Assembly (NCBI RefSeq): GCF_026240635.1 | Contig: NZ_CP110848.1 | Span: forward strand, 746,501 to 810,500 | Reading direction: 5' to 3' | DNA length: 64,000 bases | From: Trichothermofontia sichuanensis B231 | GTDB lineage: Bacteria; Cyanobacteriota; Cyanobacteriia; B231 | In this document: positions 18,956 to 27,214 of the stretch, in pieces | Layout: each line of letters begins with the position of its first letter | Numbering within the stretch: position 1 is the first letter of the stretch | Notes under the pieces: model-generated | Seen by the model: only the letters and a program-made list of their open reading frames with translations | Database searches by the model: none | What the model was told of the DNA's origin: nothing | Translations under genes and position numbers: made by a program

Positions 18956-19681
18956 CTATTGGTAGTTGACAATACGAGCAAAGTCGCCGGGTTGGAGGCT
19001 TGCCCCCCCCACCAGTACTCCATCAATTTCTGGCTGGGCCATAATTTCATCAATGTTACTGGGTTTGACAGAACCGCCGTACTGGATGGGCACATCGGGA
19101 TTTTTGAGTTGGCTACGAATCAGGCCAATCACCCGGTTGGCTTCGGTAGCCTCGCAGGTATCTCCCGTGCCGATCGCCCAAATGGGTTCGTAGGCGATGA
19201 TCAAATTGTGCTGATCAATCCCGACTAAATCCTGTTCCAGTTGCGAGGTGATCAGAGGTTCGGTTTCACCTGCATCCCGTTGTTGTTTACTCTCGCCCAC
19301 GCAGAGAATGGGGGTGAGTCCAGCCGCTTGGGCCGCTTTCAAGCGCCAATTCACCGTTTCATCGGTCTCTCCAAAGTATTGCCGCCGCTCACTGTGGCCA
19401 ATAATCACATACCGAACCCCAATTTCCGTCAGCATTGCTGCTGAAATTTCGCCCGTATAAGCCCCTTCAGCTTCCCAGTGCACATTTTGGGCACCAACCC
19501 GCACCCGGCTGTCATGTAGATTTTCGGAAAGGGTCCGGAGAGCGGTAAAGGGTCCACAGAGGATGACCTCCCGTTCTTCGGGGGTGTCTACCAGGTGGGG
19601 CAGGAATCCCTTGAGAAACTCCAGGGCCTCTGCCTGGGTTTTGTACATTTTCCAGTTGCCAGCAATGACGATCTTGCGCAC
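18956..19681 (-). CDS. tpiA: Triosephosphate isomerase
   Basis: A 241-residue TIM-barrel enzyme that interconverts dihydroxyacetone phosphate and glyceraldehyde-3-phosphate in glycolysis and the Calvin cycle. It begins [14 protein letters not shown] with the substrate-binding Asn and Lys, carries [12 protein letters not shown] with the catalytic His, [11 protein letters not shown] with the catalytic Glu, and the phosphate-binding ends YGGSVKP and VLVGGASL. I chose the GTG at 19681 because the family normally begins at this point; in-frame ATGs at 19708 and 19798 would add 9 or 39 atypical residues. It is transcribed away from the CRISPR-Cas locus. Confidence 0.95.
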   Translation of the reverse strand: MRKIVIAGNWKMYKTQAEALEFLKGFLPHLVDTPEEREVILCGPFTALRTLSENLHDSRVRVGAQNVHWEAEGAYTGEISAAMLTEIGVRYVIIGHSERRQYFGETDETVNWRLKAAQAAGLTPILCVGESKQQRDAGETEPLITSQLEQDLVGIDQHNLIIAYEPIWAIGTGDTCEATEANRVIGLIRSQLKNPDVPIQYGGSVKPSNIDEIMAQPEIDGVLVGGASLQPGDFARIVNYQ

Positions 19682-19804
19682 AGTGCCTATTCTTTCTCGT
19701 TTGACCATCCCCCAGTGTATACCGCGATCGTCCCTTTCTCGCTGCTGTAGCTGGGTTTTAGGGTTTACCGCCAGCGTATTTTCTCCTAATAGAGGCATCC
19801 ACGG

Positions 19805-19917
19805 GTGCGGCCCTCACTCTAAATCCCTTCTCCCACAAGGGGCAAAGGGACTTTAACCCCAAAACCTGGCTCGTGAGCACCTCTCGCGCTCTGGGATAGG
19901 GGTTGGGGTGAGGGCAA
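19805..19917. repeat. Dispersed CCCTCACTCTAAATCCCTT-type repeat
   Basis: A segment rich in CCCTTCTCCCACA...GGGACTT followed by a hairpin-prone GGGATAGGGGTTGGGGTGAGGG. A shorter relative lies at 10913-10957 (CCCTCATCCCTAAATCCC...AAGGGACTT). It resembles the short noncoding repeats scattered through many cyanobacterial genomes. The remaining 19918-20054 shows no gene. Confidence 0.55.
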
Positions 19918-20054
19918 TCCGAGTTTTGTCAGTCAATCAGCTCTCGCCCCACCAGGAACGCCTACTAAATCTTGATCAACGGCCAGACAAGGCTCACAGG
20001 GCTAAATCACCTTGGGGTTCAGGAGGCCTCTGACACCAATCCCGAAAATTTTCT

Positions 20055-20093
20055 TATGTTTCTATTGTTAATTGTAAGAACTAGAGCTATACT
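20055..20093 (+). promoter_or_regulatory. Promoter of HTH gene overlapping crRNA-like target site 1
   Basis: TTGTTA (20065-20070), a 17-base spacer and TATACT (20088-20093) form a near-consensus sigma-70 promoter 39 bp before the small HTH gene. The 19-base word TATGTTTCTATTGTTAATT (20055-20073), which includes the -35 box, recurs exactly at 20619-20637 before cas6. Within it, 20059-20075 matches the pseudo-spacer of the crRNA-like element at 15 of 17 positions and follows 5'-ATG. Confidence 0.75.
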
Positions 20094-20131
20094 GGGGAGT
20101 AGTCAAGCAAAGCTTATCGAGGACACCCTGG

Positions 20132-20362
20132 ATGAAGCAGCTAAGCATTTGGGATCACTCTCACCTTCCCTTTGCCGTTCCGACCGAGGTGGCGGCAAAA
20201 CTGTTGGGTTGCTCAAAATCCAACCTAAGTAGGTATAAACGCCTTAGTCAGGCTTGCTATGGCACCTGTCGAGATTTCACAGTGATTGCCAAATTTGCAT
20301 TTACAGAGAAAAACAAAGATTTCTGGGCAATCAGTTGGGAGCGTAACAGTTCGATTGCATAA
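20132..20362 (+). CDS. Small helix-turn-helix protein heading the cas locus
   Basis: A 76-residue protein with ATG at 20132, a GAGGAC ribosome site just upstream and a strong promoter before that. Residues about 15-42 (VPTEVAAKLLGCSKSNLSRY) have the spacing of a helix-turn-helix of the excisionase/MerR type, in which the helix SKSNLSRYKRL would contact DNA. The rest, including the tail NKDFWAISWERN, is unfamiliar. It is the first gene of the cas region, in the same direction, with the crRNA-like element and then cas6 downstream. A role as regulator of cas transcription is inference from position and fold. I do not recognise it as a named Cas accessory protein. Confidence 0.65.
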   Translation: MKQLSIWDHSHLPFAVPTEVAAKLLGCSKSNLSRYKRLSQACYGTCRDFTVIAKFAFTEKNKDFWAISWERNSSIA

Positions 20363-20394
20363 GCTTAAGGGCATTAAAAGCGTGGTATGCTGAG

Positions 20395-20558
20395 GGCATT
20401 CTCTGATGCCACTGAGCAAAAAATCGTTAAAATTACATGGCTCTGGCGTTGAGCACTTTCGATTGTTGATTGTGCCTAAAGGGCGCTTAAAACGCCGAGG
20501 CTCAGGTCCAACATCACCTGACTCTCGCCTACCTCTGATGCCGCAAGGCGTTGTACAT
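20395..20558 (+). ncRNA. crRNA-like Cas-regulating RNA candidate with split repeats
   Basis: The CRISPR repeat core reads CTTTGATGCC-GTAA-GGCGTTGAGCAC. Here CTCTGATGCC (20401-20410) and GGCGTTGAGCAC (20445-20456) flank a 34-base insert, so the 5'-handle bases TTGAGCAC are intact. The 17 bases after the handle (20457-20473) match sites at 20059-20075 (15/17) and 20623-20639 (14/17), each preceded by ATG. A second degenerate repeat at 20532-20558 agrees with the last 27 repeat bases at 22 positions and keeps the GCC/GGC stem. An extended -10 (TGGTATGCT, 20383-20391) would start RNA near 20398. The layout fits the published crRNA-like regulators of cas genes (CreR). Function is inferred. Confidence 0.75.
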
Positions 20559-20576
20559 TTCTTAATGTCGATACAG

Positions 20577-20639
20577 TTGACGACACAGACGGCTTGCTAT
20601 ACGCTTTACTCTTAAATCTATGTTTCTATTGTTAATTAT
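20577..20639 (+). promoter_or_regulatory. Probable cas6 promoter and crRNA-like target site 2
   Basis: TTGACG (20577-20582) is followed after 15 bases by TATACG (20598-20603) with an extended -10 TG at 20595-20596, predicting a start near 20610. Target site 2 (20623-20639, after ATG at 20620-20622) would lie just downstream of that start, where a bound Cascade could block RNA polymerase. A weaker alternative is TTGCAC (20639) with TATAAA (20664), but it would start RNA inside or at the cas6 start codon. Confidence 0.55.
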
Positions 20640-20671
20640 TGCACTTTATGAATCTTGGGAAAGTATAAAGG

Positions 20672-21310
20672 ATGTCAATCATTACCAAGTCTCTGCCCTT
20701 GCCCATTAGTGAAGAGGAGATAAGGTTATTTATTGAAGTGAGGTTTCCAATTGCAGGTAAAAGCCTGCCATCTGATCATGGCTACGGCCTGTGTTCTGCC
20801 ATTTCTCATCAAATTCCAGGATTTCACCAGGAACCACTGATCAGTCTGATTACTGCTTCGGGATTTCCAGATTGCAAAGGTCTCATTAATCTGACCCCTC
20901 AATCCTGTCTGCGGGTGAGGTTACCGGTTACCAAAATTCCGTTGATTTATCCATTAGCAGGAAAACAATTGACGATCGGTCACCACAAGATCCAGGTTAG
21001 GATCCCGGAAATCTATCCCCTTAAACCGGCTTCCAGCCTACAGGCACGTCTGGTTGTGATTAAGGGGTACATGAAACCAGAAGAGTTTGAGATTGCTGCT
21101 AAACGAAAACTGGAAGAGATAGGGATTTCGGGAGAATTGACTGTTCTATCGCGCAAGACGATTAAAATCAAACGCTTTACCGTAGTGGGATTTACGACTA
21201 AAGTGACTTCGCTCAATCCGGAAGATGCTTTGAAGCTTCAGGTTTTGGGGTTAGGTGGCAAGCGGCGGATGGGATGTGGCGTATTTGTTAGTACGGGGGA
21301 GGAACCGTAG
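20672..21310 (+). CDS. cas6: CRISPR repeat-processing endonuclease Cas6 (Cmx6 type)
   Basis: A 212-residue RAMP protein. The C-terminus carries the glycine-rich loop LGLGGKRRMGCGVF, hallmark of Cas6, and SDHGYGLCSAI (about residues 34-44) supplies a candidate catalytic His. Cas6 cuts the repeat at the base of its short stem, leaving an 8-base 5' handle, here predicted to be TTGAGCAC. The sequence type matches the Myxan (Cmx6) branch. An in-frame stop at 20666-20668 forbids a longer start. AAGG directly abuts the ATG, so the ribosome site is poor. cas3 begins one base after its stop. Transcription is probably controlled by the crRNA-like element upstream. Confidence 0.88.
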   Translation: MSIITKSLPLPISEEEIRLFIEVRFPIAGKSLPSDHGYGLCSAISHQIPGFHQEPLISLITASGFPDCKGLINLTPQSCLRVRLPVTKIPLIYPLAGKQLTIGHHKIQVRIPEIYPLKPASSLQARLVVIKGYMKPEEFEIAAKRKLEEIGISGELTVLSRKTIKIKRFTVVGFTTKVTSLNPEDALKLQVLGLGGKRRMGCGVFVSTGEEP

Positions 21311-21311
21311 C

Positions 21312-23765
21312 ATGGCCGTTACAGACACCAGCAGCGATTTTAGCAAACTCCTAGCTAAATCATTTGATCAAGAGGCGACTGCTCACACCAAAGGGGCAGC
21401 AACCTACACGGGTCACATTAGTTTTGTGATGGATGCGGCCAACCTTTTGGTCGAGCAAATTGGAGGTAGAATTCTTCAACAGCTTTGTATTCAACAGTTT
21501 TCTTCAGAAGAGTTTGCCCAAACGGTAAAGCTAGGGGCTTATTTGCATGACTGGGGCAAGGCTAATCACCATTTCCAGATGCTGGTATACGGTAAATCGT
21601 TTGGAAAAGCGTCAACCCATCCTCAAGCTCCTAAAGTTCAGAACGATCTCAAACAACTTAGGTGTTGGGATATCTACCAGGGGCAAATGGTGCGCCATGA
21701 GATAATCAGCGGGATTCTAGCATTACAAGTGCCTAGTTTTCGATCGTGGTTAGAACAATGTCCGCAAATTGATGAATTTAAGCTAGTTGCTGCTGTGTGG
21801 GCAGCGATCGGACATCATCTTAAAACGAGAGTTGGCCAGGATGGTAATCTTGAAATTCAAGATGGTACGGGGTCTAAGCTGAAAATCTATACCCATCATT
21901 CAGATTTTCAAGCCATCCTAAAATTAGGACATCAACGCTTAGGTTTGCCCGCAAATTTACCTTGCCTGCCTCCAAACATAACATGGACAAAAGAAGAGTT
22001 ACAAAAGTCAATTAATGCACTCATCAGAGAATTTGGCAAATTTGAAGATGGTTTAGATTGGGAACAGCGCAAGTTTGTGGCAGCGGTTAAAGCCACTGTC
22101 ATGGCGGCTGACTTGGCTGGTTCTGCTTTACCAGTAGAAGGTGAAGATCTCCGAAGTTGGATGCAAGCGGTTCTAGGGCTGGTGCTTTCAGCCAATGAGC
22201 TACAAGCCCTGATTGATCAACGATTGGGAGGCAAGACATTACGAGCCTTTCAGCAGGAAGTGGCCAATACTCCCCATCGGGTTACTTTGGTCAAGGCAGG
22301 TTGTGGGACAGGGAAGACGATCGCTGCTTATGCTTGGGCACAGCGATGGGCGCAAGGACGCAAATTATTCTTCTGCTATCCCACGACTGGTACAGCTTCG
22401 CAAGGATTTATCGACTATGCGGAGGGTACGGATATTGAAGCGGCATTGATGCATTCGCGTGCTGATTTAGATCGAGAACTGTTATTTTCGGGTGAACCGG
22501 ATGATTCTGAGGGATTGGACGCTCGGTTAATTGCATTTCAAGCATGGCGTAAGAAACTGATCATTTGTACTGTAGATACCGTCTTGGGGCTGATCCAAAA
22601 CAACCGCCGATCGTTATACGCATGGCCTGCGATCGCTCAAGCGGCCTTTGTATTCGATGAAGTACATTCCTATGATGAGGCGTTGTTTGGGGCATTTTTA
22701 CAATTCTTGAAAGCCTTTAAGGGTGCCCCTACTCTGATCATGAGTGCTAGTTTTACCCCTAGCCAACTTGAGGCCATTCATAAGGTCATGGATGAATTAG
22801 GAGAATCTCTTGCCGTTGAACCGATTCCTGGGGACCCGACCCTAGAAGCTTTAAAGCGGTATGAAGTTCAGGCTATTGAATCTGTTTCCGATGATCTATC
22901 AGAAGTGTGGGAGCCTGTGCTGCAAGCCCTGCGGCAAGGTCAAAAGGTATTATGGGTGACCAATTCTGTGCAAGACAAGACGACGCAGCGGGGATGCATT
23001 GAGATTTATCGGTTAGCTCAGCAAGTGATTCAGCGAAAATTACCAAACCTAGATCTGCATCTATTGATTTACCACAGTCGTTTCCGCTATCGCGATCGCC
23101 TGAGAAAGCATGATGCGGTTATCCAGGCCTTCAAAGGCGATCGCCCTGTTTTAGCGATTACGACCCAGGTCTGTGAAATGTCCCTAGACATTAGTGCTGA
23201 TTTATTAGTAACCGCGCTGGCACCTGCTGCTGCCATTATTCAGCGAATGGGACGCTTAAACCGTCGCATGACCTGTGATACCGAGGGGACTCGCCTAGCC
23301 ATTGTCTATCCTTGGCAGAACCCTAGACCATACGATAACTGGGAATTGGCGACAGGCGAGAAGTTGATCGCGCGTCTCCAGGCTATCCCTAAAATCTCCC
23401 AGCGGGATTTAGCTGAGATTGCAGCCAGTTTAGAAACCCAGGAAAGTCAGCCCATCTCCTCAGCTTGGTTGGAGCACCAGCAATACACCTTCCCCATGCC
23501 TTTGCGGGGTGCAGGTTATACCCTTACCGTGCTTTTACAAGCAGATATGGCGGCAATTCGTCAGCAAGCCGATCTTCGTAAACAAAAGAGTCAAGATTTT
23601 AATCGCTCATTTTTCATGCAGGAGGCTCAGGCTTGGGCTGTGCCGATTCGGCTGCCGCCCATCAGCAAACTGCGGGAGTGGCAACGGTGTCGGTTTTATC
23701 CCATCGCACCGCCGGAAGAAGTAGCCTATAGCGAAGAGGTAGGGGCAGAACAAGCAGAACAATGA
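21312..23765 (+). CDS. cas3: CRISPR helicase-nuclease Cas3 with N-terminal HD domain
   Basis: A 817-residue protein. The N-terminal HD nuclease shows LHDWGKANHHF (HD pair, about residue 79), RHEIISG and AAIGHHLK. The SF2 helicase follows with Walker A KAGCGTGKT (about 329), DEVH box FVFDEVHSYDEA (about 448), MSASFTPS (motif III) and QRMGRLNR (motif VI). It is recruited by Cascade to nick and degrade target DNA; all key motifs are present, so the system should interfere, not only bind. I start at ATG 21312 immediately after the cas6 stop; an upstream in-frame GTG (21255) lies inside cas6. Its TGA overlaps the cas8 ATG. Confidence 0.93.
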   Translation: MAVTDTSSDFSKLLAKSFDQEATAHTKGAATYTGHISFVMDAANLLVEQIGGRILQQLCIQQFSSEEFAQTVKLGAYLHDWGKANHHFQMLVYGKSFGKASTHPQAPKVQNDLKQLRCWDIYQGQMVRHEIISGILALQVPSFRSWLEQCPQIDEFKLVAAVWAAIGHHLKTRVGQDGNLEIQDGTGSKLKIYTHHSDFQAILKLGHQRLGLPANLPCLPPNITWTKEELQKSINALIREFGKFEDGLDWEQRKFVAAVKATVMAADLAGSALPVEGEDLRSWMQAVLGLVLSANELQALIDQRLGGKTLRAFQQEVANTPHRVTLVKAGCGTGKTIAAYAWAQRWAQGRKLFFCYPTTGTASQGFIDYAEGTDIEAALMHSRADLDRELLFSGEPDDSEGLDARLIAFQAWRKKLIICTVDTVLGLIQNNRRSLYAWPAIAQAAFVFDEVHSYDEALFGAFLQFLKAFKGAPTLIMSASFTPSQLEAIHKVMDELGESLAVEPIPGDPTLEALKRYEVQAIESVSDDLSEVWEPVLQALRQGQKVLWVTNSVQDKTTQRGCIEIYRLAQQVIQRKLPNLDLHLLIYHSRFRYRDRLRKHDAVIQAFKGDRPVLAITTQVCEMSLDISADLLVTALAPAAAIIQRMGRLNRRMTCDTEGTRLAIVYPWQNPRPYDNWELATGEKLIARLQAIPKISQRDLAEIAASLETQESQPISSAWLEHQQYTFPMPLRGAGYTLTVLLQADMAAIRQQADLRKQKSQDFNRSFFMQEAQAWAVPIRLPPISKLREWQRCRFYPIAPPEEVAYSEEVGAEQAEQ

Positions 23766-25321
23766 AACTCGAACTTGATCTGGGTAATCCTCGCTATACA
23801 CTCTTACACCGAGCAGGTTTAGCAGGACTATACATGACCCTAGCGCAATTACAACGAGAAGGATGCAATTCCTTACAAACATTGACTTGGCGCTTAAATC
23901 GTCGCAGCGTATGTCTTGATTGGCAGGGTTTAGACCTAGAGGTCCTGAGTACTCTGTTGAAGGAGGCATTCCGTCTCAAGGATGGCATGATTGATCTGCG
24001 GGGATTGGCAACAGGAACGATGCGGCCTGAATTGCAGGCGATCGTTCACTTGGGAATGTTAGGTACATTCCTCCAACATACCAGTACCCACAAAGCTACG
24101 GGTTCAGTTACCAAATCCTTTGAACTAGAGGAAAACAAGCCCCCAATTCTGGTGACCTATAAGGCCCTATCTAGCTATGTCCATCAGGATTTTGCCAAGA
24201 ATCTTTGTGATGCTAATGGCCGCTTGCTAGAAAAGCCAATCAGCGTAGCGGGTTGGCTGAATCCAGGTGCTGTGGTGCGGCATACAGCGTTCAGTGCTAG
24301 CACAGGGTTTGAAGAGTTAGCCGAAGATGCCCTTGTACTGCTGTTTGCACCGGTTGCGTGCTATTACTATCTGTTGCGATCGACCTTGCGGGATAAACGT
24401 TCCCAATATGCTTTGATTGTTCCCGAAATCAATAATCTGGAAACCTATGCAGAATGTCGTCATATTTGGAGAGATAAGGGGTATAAAGATTTTTTTGCCA
24501 CTGGTTTAGGGGATGCAGCGCTGAGATTTTTAACCTATGATGAGCTTTCTAAGCTGGTTCAAAATCATGACCTACAACGATGTCAGGTCCTGACTTTAGG
24601 AACCGTTGCATGGGCATCTCAGCAAAAAACTCGAACAGATTTGTACGTAGTAGAGGCGACTCCAATTACGAGTGAGAACTATCGGCTCTGTCGCGAGAAA
24701 TTTAGTGATAGGATTATGCTAGCGAAGGACAATTCGACTAGTTTTGTAGCTGTCAGTTTTGCTAAGGAATTTATTGCTGAAAACTTGGCACATCAGCGAG
24801 CTTGGTATGCGGGATTGGCAGATGTCATTACCAGTCATGAAATGTTTACGAAACTCACCTATGAACGCGGAGGTCTGTACGAAATGGTCAAAAAAGCTCG
24901 TTATGATGACGATGATGCTGTCAATCAGCGAGATCGGTTATTTGTGGAAGCCTGCCATGAGGCAATCAAATATACCTATGGCAAGATCAAGAGTAATACT
25001 AAACCTGGTGACGACCTCAATGCTCGCTTCGATCGGGCTACAACGCGAATGCGATCGGAACTGACCCGTTGCAAGAGTGCTGAAGCATTTCGAGGGTTTA
25101 TTACTGATTTTTGGGCGAGGGCTGGGCGTTTACCTACCCTTCAGCATCATTGGCAAGAGTTAATGGCCTTGATCAATGATGCTAAAGAGTGGCGCAAAGC
25201 TAGGGATTTGGCACTGTTAGCACTGGCTAGCTACAAGAAAGGAGAATCTCTTCAGGGAGAAGAGGAGGATTCTACTTTTGACCAAGAAGATGAAATCTTG
25301 ATCCCTGATCCACTTGCCTAA
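23762..25321 (+). CDS. cas8: Cascade large subunit Cas8 (Cas8a1/Cmx1, DevT-like)
   Basis: A 519-residue protein starting MKLELDLGNPRYTLLHRAGLAG, the characteristic opening of the Myxan-type Cas8a1/Csx13 (DevT-related) family. The N-terminal region contains LAQLQREG and the C-terminal half is helical and basic. The large subunit recognises the PAM and starts target unwinding. Position between cas3 and cas7 and start overlap with cas3 (ATGA) support the assignment. No zinc motif is evident. The next gene, cas7, is separated by 192 bp containing a dispersed repeat, so cas7-cas5 levels may differ from cas8. Family assignment is from memory of conserved blocks. Confidence 0.85.
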   Translation: MKLELDLGNPRYTLLHRAGLAGLYMTLAQLQREGCNSLQTLTWRLNRRSVCLDWQGLDLEVLSTLLKEAFRLKDGMIDLRGLATGTMRPELQAIVHLGMLGTFLQHTSTHKATGSVTKSFELEENKPPILVTYKALSSYVHQDFAKNLCDANGRLLEKPISVAGWLNPGAVVRHTAFSASTGFEELAEDALVLLFAPVACYYYLLRSTLRDKRSQYALIVPEINNLETYAECRHIWRDKGYKDFFATGLGDAALRFLTYDELSKLVQNHDLQRCQVLTLGTVAWASQQKTRTDLYVVEATPITSENYRLCREKFSDRIMLAKDNSTSFVAVSFAKEFIAENLAHQRAWYAGLADVITSHEMFTKLTYERGGLYEMVKKARYDDDDAVNQRDRLFVEACHEAIKYTYGKIKSNTKPGDDLNARFDRATTRMRSELTRCKSAEAFRGFITDFWARAGRLPTLQHHWQELMALINDAKEWRKARDLALLALASYKKGESLQGEEEDSTFDQEDEILIPDPLA

Positions 25322-25325
25322 CTGA

Positions 25326-25432
25326 CAGCCTTTACCTCAACCATAAAGTACAGTTTTACAGGTGAGAGTTTGCTTCTCCCAAGTGGGGAGAAGGGGTTGG
25401 GGGATGAGGGCTGCCGGTCGGATCGAGATCCA
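25326..25432 (+). repeat. Dispersed repeat in the cas8-cas7 gap
   Basis: It runs from CAGCCTTTACC through CATAAAGTACA and GGGGAGAAGGGGTTGGGGGATGAGG to GATCGAGATCC. A second copy lies inverted at 59757-59876. It splits an otherwise overlapping cas operon. The sequence after it (25443-25473) resembles 59618-59641 inverted (ACTGAGTAAATTAGGTAAAG). Confidence 0.8.
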
Positions 25433-25513
25433 AACCTTAACGGTGTACTGAGTAAATTAGGTAAAGGCTGTAGTTTCGATATCCAATCTTTCGATTTTAA
25501 GGAGAAAACTAAT

Positions 25514-26431
25514 ATGACATTTCACTTGTTTGGTAATGTTTTGACAGGCTACGGCACTGCCGCTAACAACCGCGGTGAGAATGAGGGTAACATCACTACC
25601 TTGCAGAAGATTCTCTGGAAAGGTGAGGTTCATACCACTGTTTCTGCTGAGGCTATTCGCTGGGCGTTGCGTTATTACTGGCAAACAGCGGATGCTAACT
25701 ACAAGGTCAATCGCCAGTGGGATGATGCTGCCAATGATAACCGCTGGCAAAATCCTAACTTTGACGATAAAACGTTCATTGATGATGATGTATTAGGATT
25801 TATGCGAGCAGAGGGGGCTAAAGAAGAGGCGCAGGCTGCTGAAGAAACGGATAGTAAGAAGAAACAGAAGGCAAAGCCTAAGGGCACTACGACTGCGAAG
25901 CGGGGTGTTTTGGAAGTTACTCGTGCTGTCTCAACAACACCCTATGTGGGAGATATTACCTTCAATGCTGCTAGTGGCCAGAAAGGGCGGACGTCTCTTT
26001 ATGGGACAGAAGTTCATGCGACTCGCTACCAATATGGCTTTGCCCTGACCCCCAATCGCTTGAAGGACAAATCTCGCACTGTTGCTGTTTTGGATGGTCT
26101 TATTTCTCTGGGGGAAGTCGCTGGTAATCATTCCCGCTTTCTGTATGACTTTTCTCCTGATAGCTTAGTGTTGCGCTGGACTCATGACTTCTCTCCTCGC
26201 TTTTTGTACTGCTATGAAGAAGAGGATGGTGATATTACTGTGCCAGAACTCATCCGTCGTGTTGAATGCGGAGATATTGATCCCAAGGAACTTTGGGTGA
26301 CGGGTGCGATCGCGAAAACGGCAGATGGCGATCGTTTGGAGGAATTAGGTGCAAATGTTCTGGCTGGCATTAAACAAGCCACAGAATTACTCAAGCAACA
26401 GATTGTTCGTGATTTGGAGCTAGCATCATGA
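25514..26431 (+). CDS. cas7: Cascade backbone Cas7 (DevR/Csd2-like)
   Basis: A 305-residue protein beginning MTFHLFGNVLTGYGTAANNRGENEGNI, the typical opening of the DevR/Cst2-type Cas7 RAMP. Residues about 115-135 hold a Lys-rich low-complexity stretch (DSKKKQKAKPKGTTTAKR) inside the thumb/insert region. Several copies coat the crRNA spacer in Cascade. I choose ATG 25514 because AAGGAG lies nine bases upstream; an in-frame extension to 25370 runs through repeat DNA. Its TGA overlaps the cas5 ATG. TTTCGAT occurs twice just upstream (25474, 25489), matching the first bases of the pseudo-spacer of the crRNA-like RNA, perhaps by chance. Confidence 0.9.
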   Translation: MTFHLFGNVLTGYGTAANNRGENEGNITTLQKILWKGEVHTTVSAEAIRWALRYYWQTADANYKVNRQWDDAANDNRWQNPNFDDKTFIDDDVLGFMRAEGAKEEAQAAEETDSKKKQKAKPKGTTTAKRGVLEVTRAVSTTPYVGDITFNAASGQKGRTSLYGTEVHATRYQYGFALTPNRLKDKSRTVAVLDGLISLGEVAGNHSRFLYDFSPDSLVLRWTHDFSPRFLYCYEEEDGDITVPELIRRVECGDIDPKELWVTGAIAKTADGDRLEELGANVLAGIKQATELLKQQIVRDLELAS

Positions 26432-27060
26432 TGTTTTCACTTCAGGTTGAAGTGCCGATCGCCTGCTTCCGGCAATCCCGTGCTCGTGAGTATGCCGAAA
26501 CCTACCCCGTACCGCCGCCCTCAACAGTTTATGGAATGTTGCTTTCGTTGGTGGGTGAAACCAATCGCTACAGGCATTGTGGTGTGGAGTTGGCGATCGC
26601 GCTCCTGTCTCATCCTGACAAATCAACCGTTATTCGGACCTTTCGGCGCTTCAAGAAGAAGGAAATTAGTGCGCCTGAGAATGCACGCCCTGATTATCAG
26701 GAACTGTTGACTGATGTTCAGTTTGTTGTCTGGCTTCGACCTGGTAACGATACTCATCCAGATCATTTAGTTGATAGACTCCTGCGTGCCTTTAGAGATC
26801 CTAGTAGTATTGATCGATTTGGTGGGCTATCTCTAGGTGAAAGTCGAGATCTGGTCAATGCCATTTTCCCTTTTGCTGGTGCCAGAGATGATCAACTATT
26901 ACAATGGTTAACCAAGGATGAGGATGGCTTGTTAACACTACCCTATTGGGTTGATCACGTTGGCTCTCGTGGCACTCGCTGGTTGCGATATTCGTTGCAA
27001 GCCCCGGCAGCACAGCCCAATCCTGTCGAGTCAGCATGGACTGAAATCAAGCCAAGCTAA
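26428..27060 (+). CDS. cas5: Cascade subunit Cas5 (Cmx5/DevS-like)
   Basis: A 210-residue RAMP protein. The N-terminus (MMFSLQVEVPIACFRQSRAREYAETYPVPPPSTVYGMLLSLVGE) matches Cas5 proteins that cap the crRNA 5' handle, notably the PPPSTVYGML block near residues 27-37. A second ATG at 26431 could also serve. The start overlaps the cas7 stop (ATGATG), so translation is coupled. It completes the Cascade set cas8-cas7-cas5 with cas6. The next genes are two Uma2-family genes, after a 154-bp gap, before the adaptation genes. Confidence 0.88.
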   Translation: MMFSLQVEVPIACFRQSRAREYAETYPVPPPSTVYGMLLSLVGETNRYRHCGVELAIALLSHPDKSTVIRTFRRFKKKEISAPENARPDYQELLTDVQFVVWLRPGNDTHPDHLVDRLLRAFRDPSSIDRFGGLSLGESRDLVNAIFPFAGARDDQLLQWLTKDEDGLLTLPYWVDHVGSRGTRWLRYSLQAPAAQPNPVESAWTEIKPS

Positions 27061-27214
27061 TATCCGATGCTAACCACACTGCCGATCGCGATTGCGAAAA
27101 GCTTGCGGGTTAGCAACGAGCAATTCTCAGCCTTTGTCCAGGCTAACCCTGACCTATGCCTCGCTCAGTAGCGAGTGATCGATTGTTTACTCCCTCACCA
27201 TTATCCTCACCATT

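Noticed and set aside
19972-20232. 86-codon frame overlapping the HTH gene promoter
   Set aside because: It runs through the promoter and has no ribosome site or family resemblance; the HTH frame is far better supported.
20457-20493. An additional degenerate repeat with stem GCC-TAAAG-GGC directly after the split repeat
   Set aside because: Agreement with the repeat outside the short stem is poor, and the bases overlap the better-supported pseudo-spacer.
20363-20671. CreTA-type toxin-antitoxin RNA pair
   Set aside because: The element has a CreA-like guide but I see no small toxin RNA frame, and the match is to cas-region promoters, which fits CreR better.
24759-25064. Alternative frame inside cas8
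   Set aside because: Shadow frame of a well-supported gene, without a start signal.
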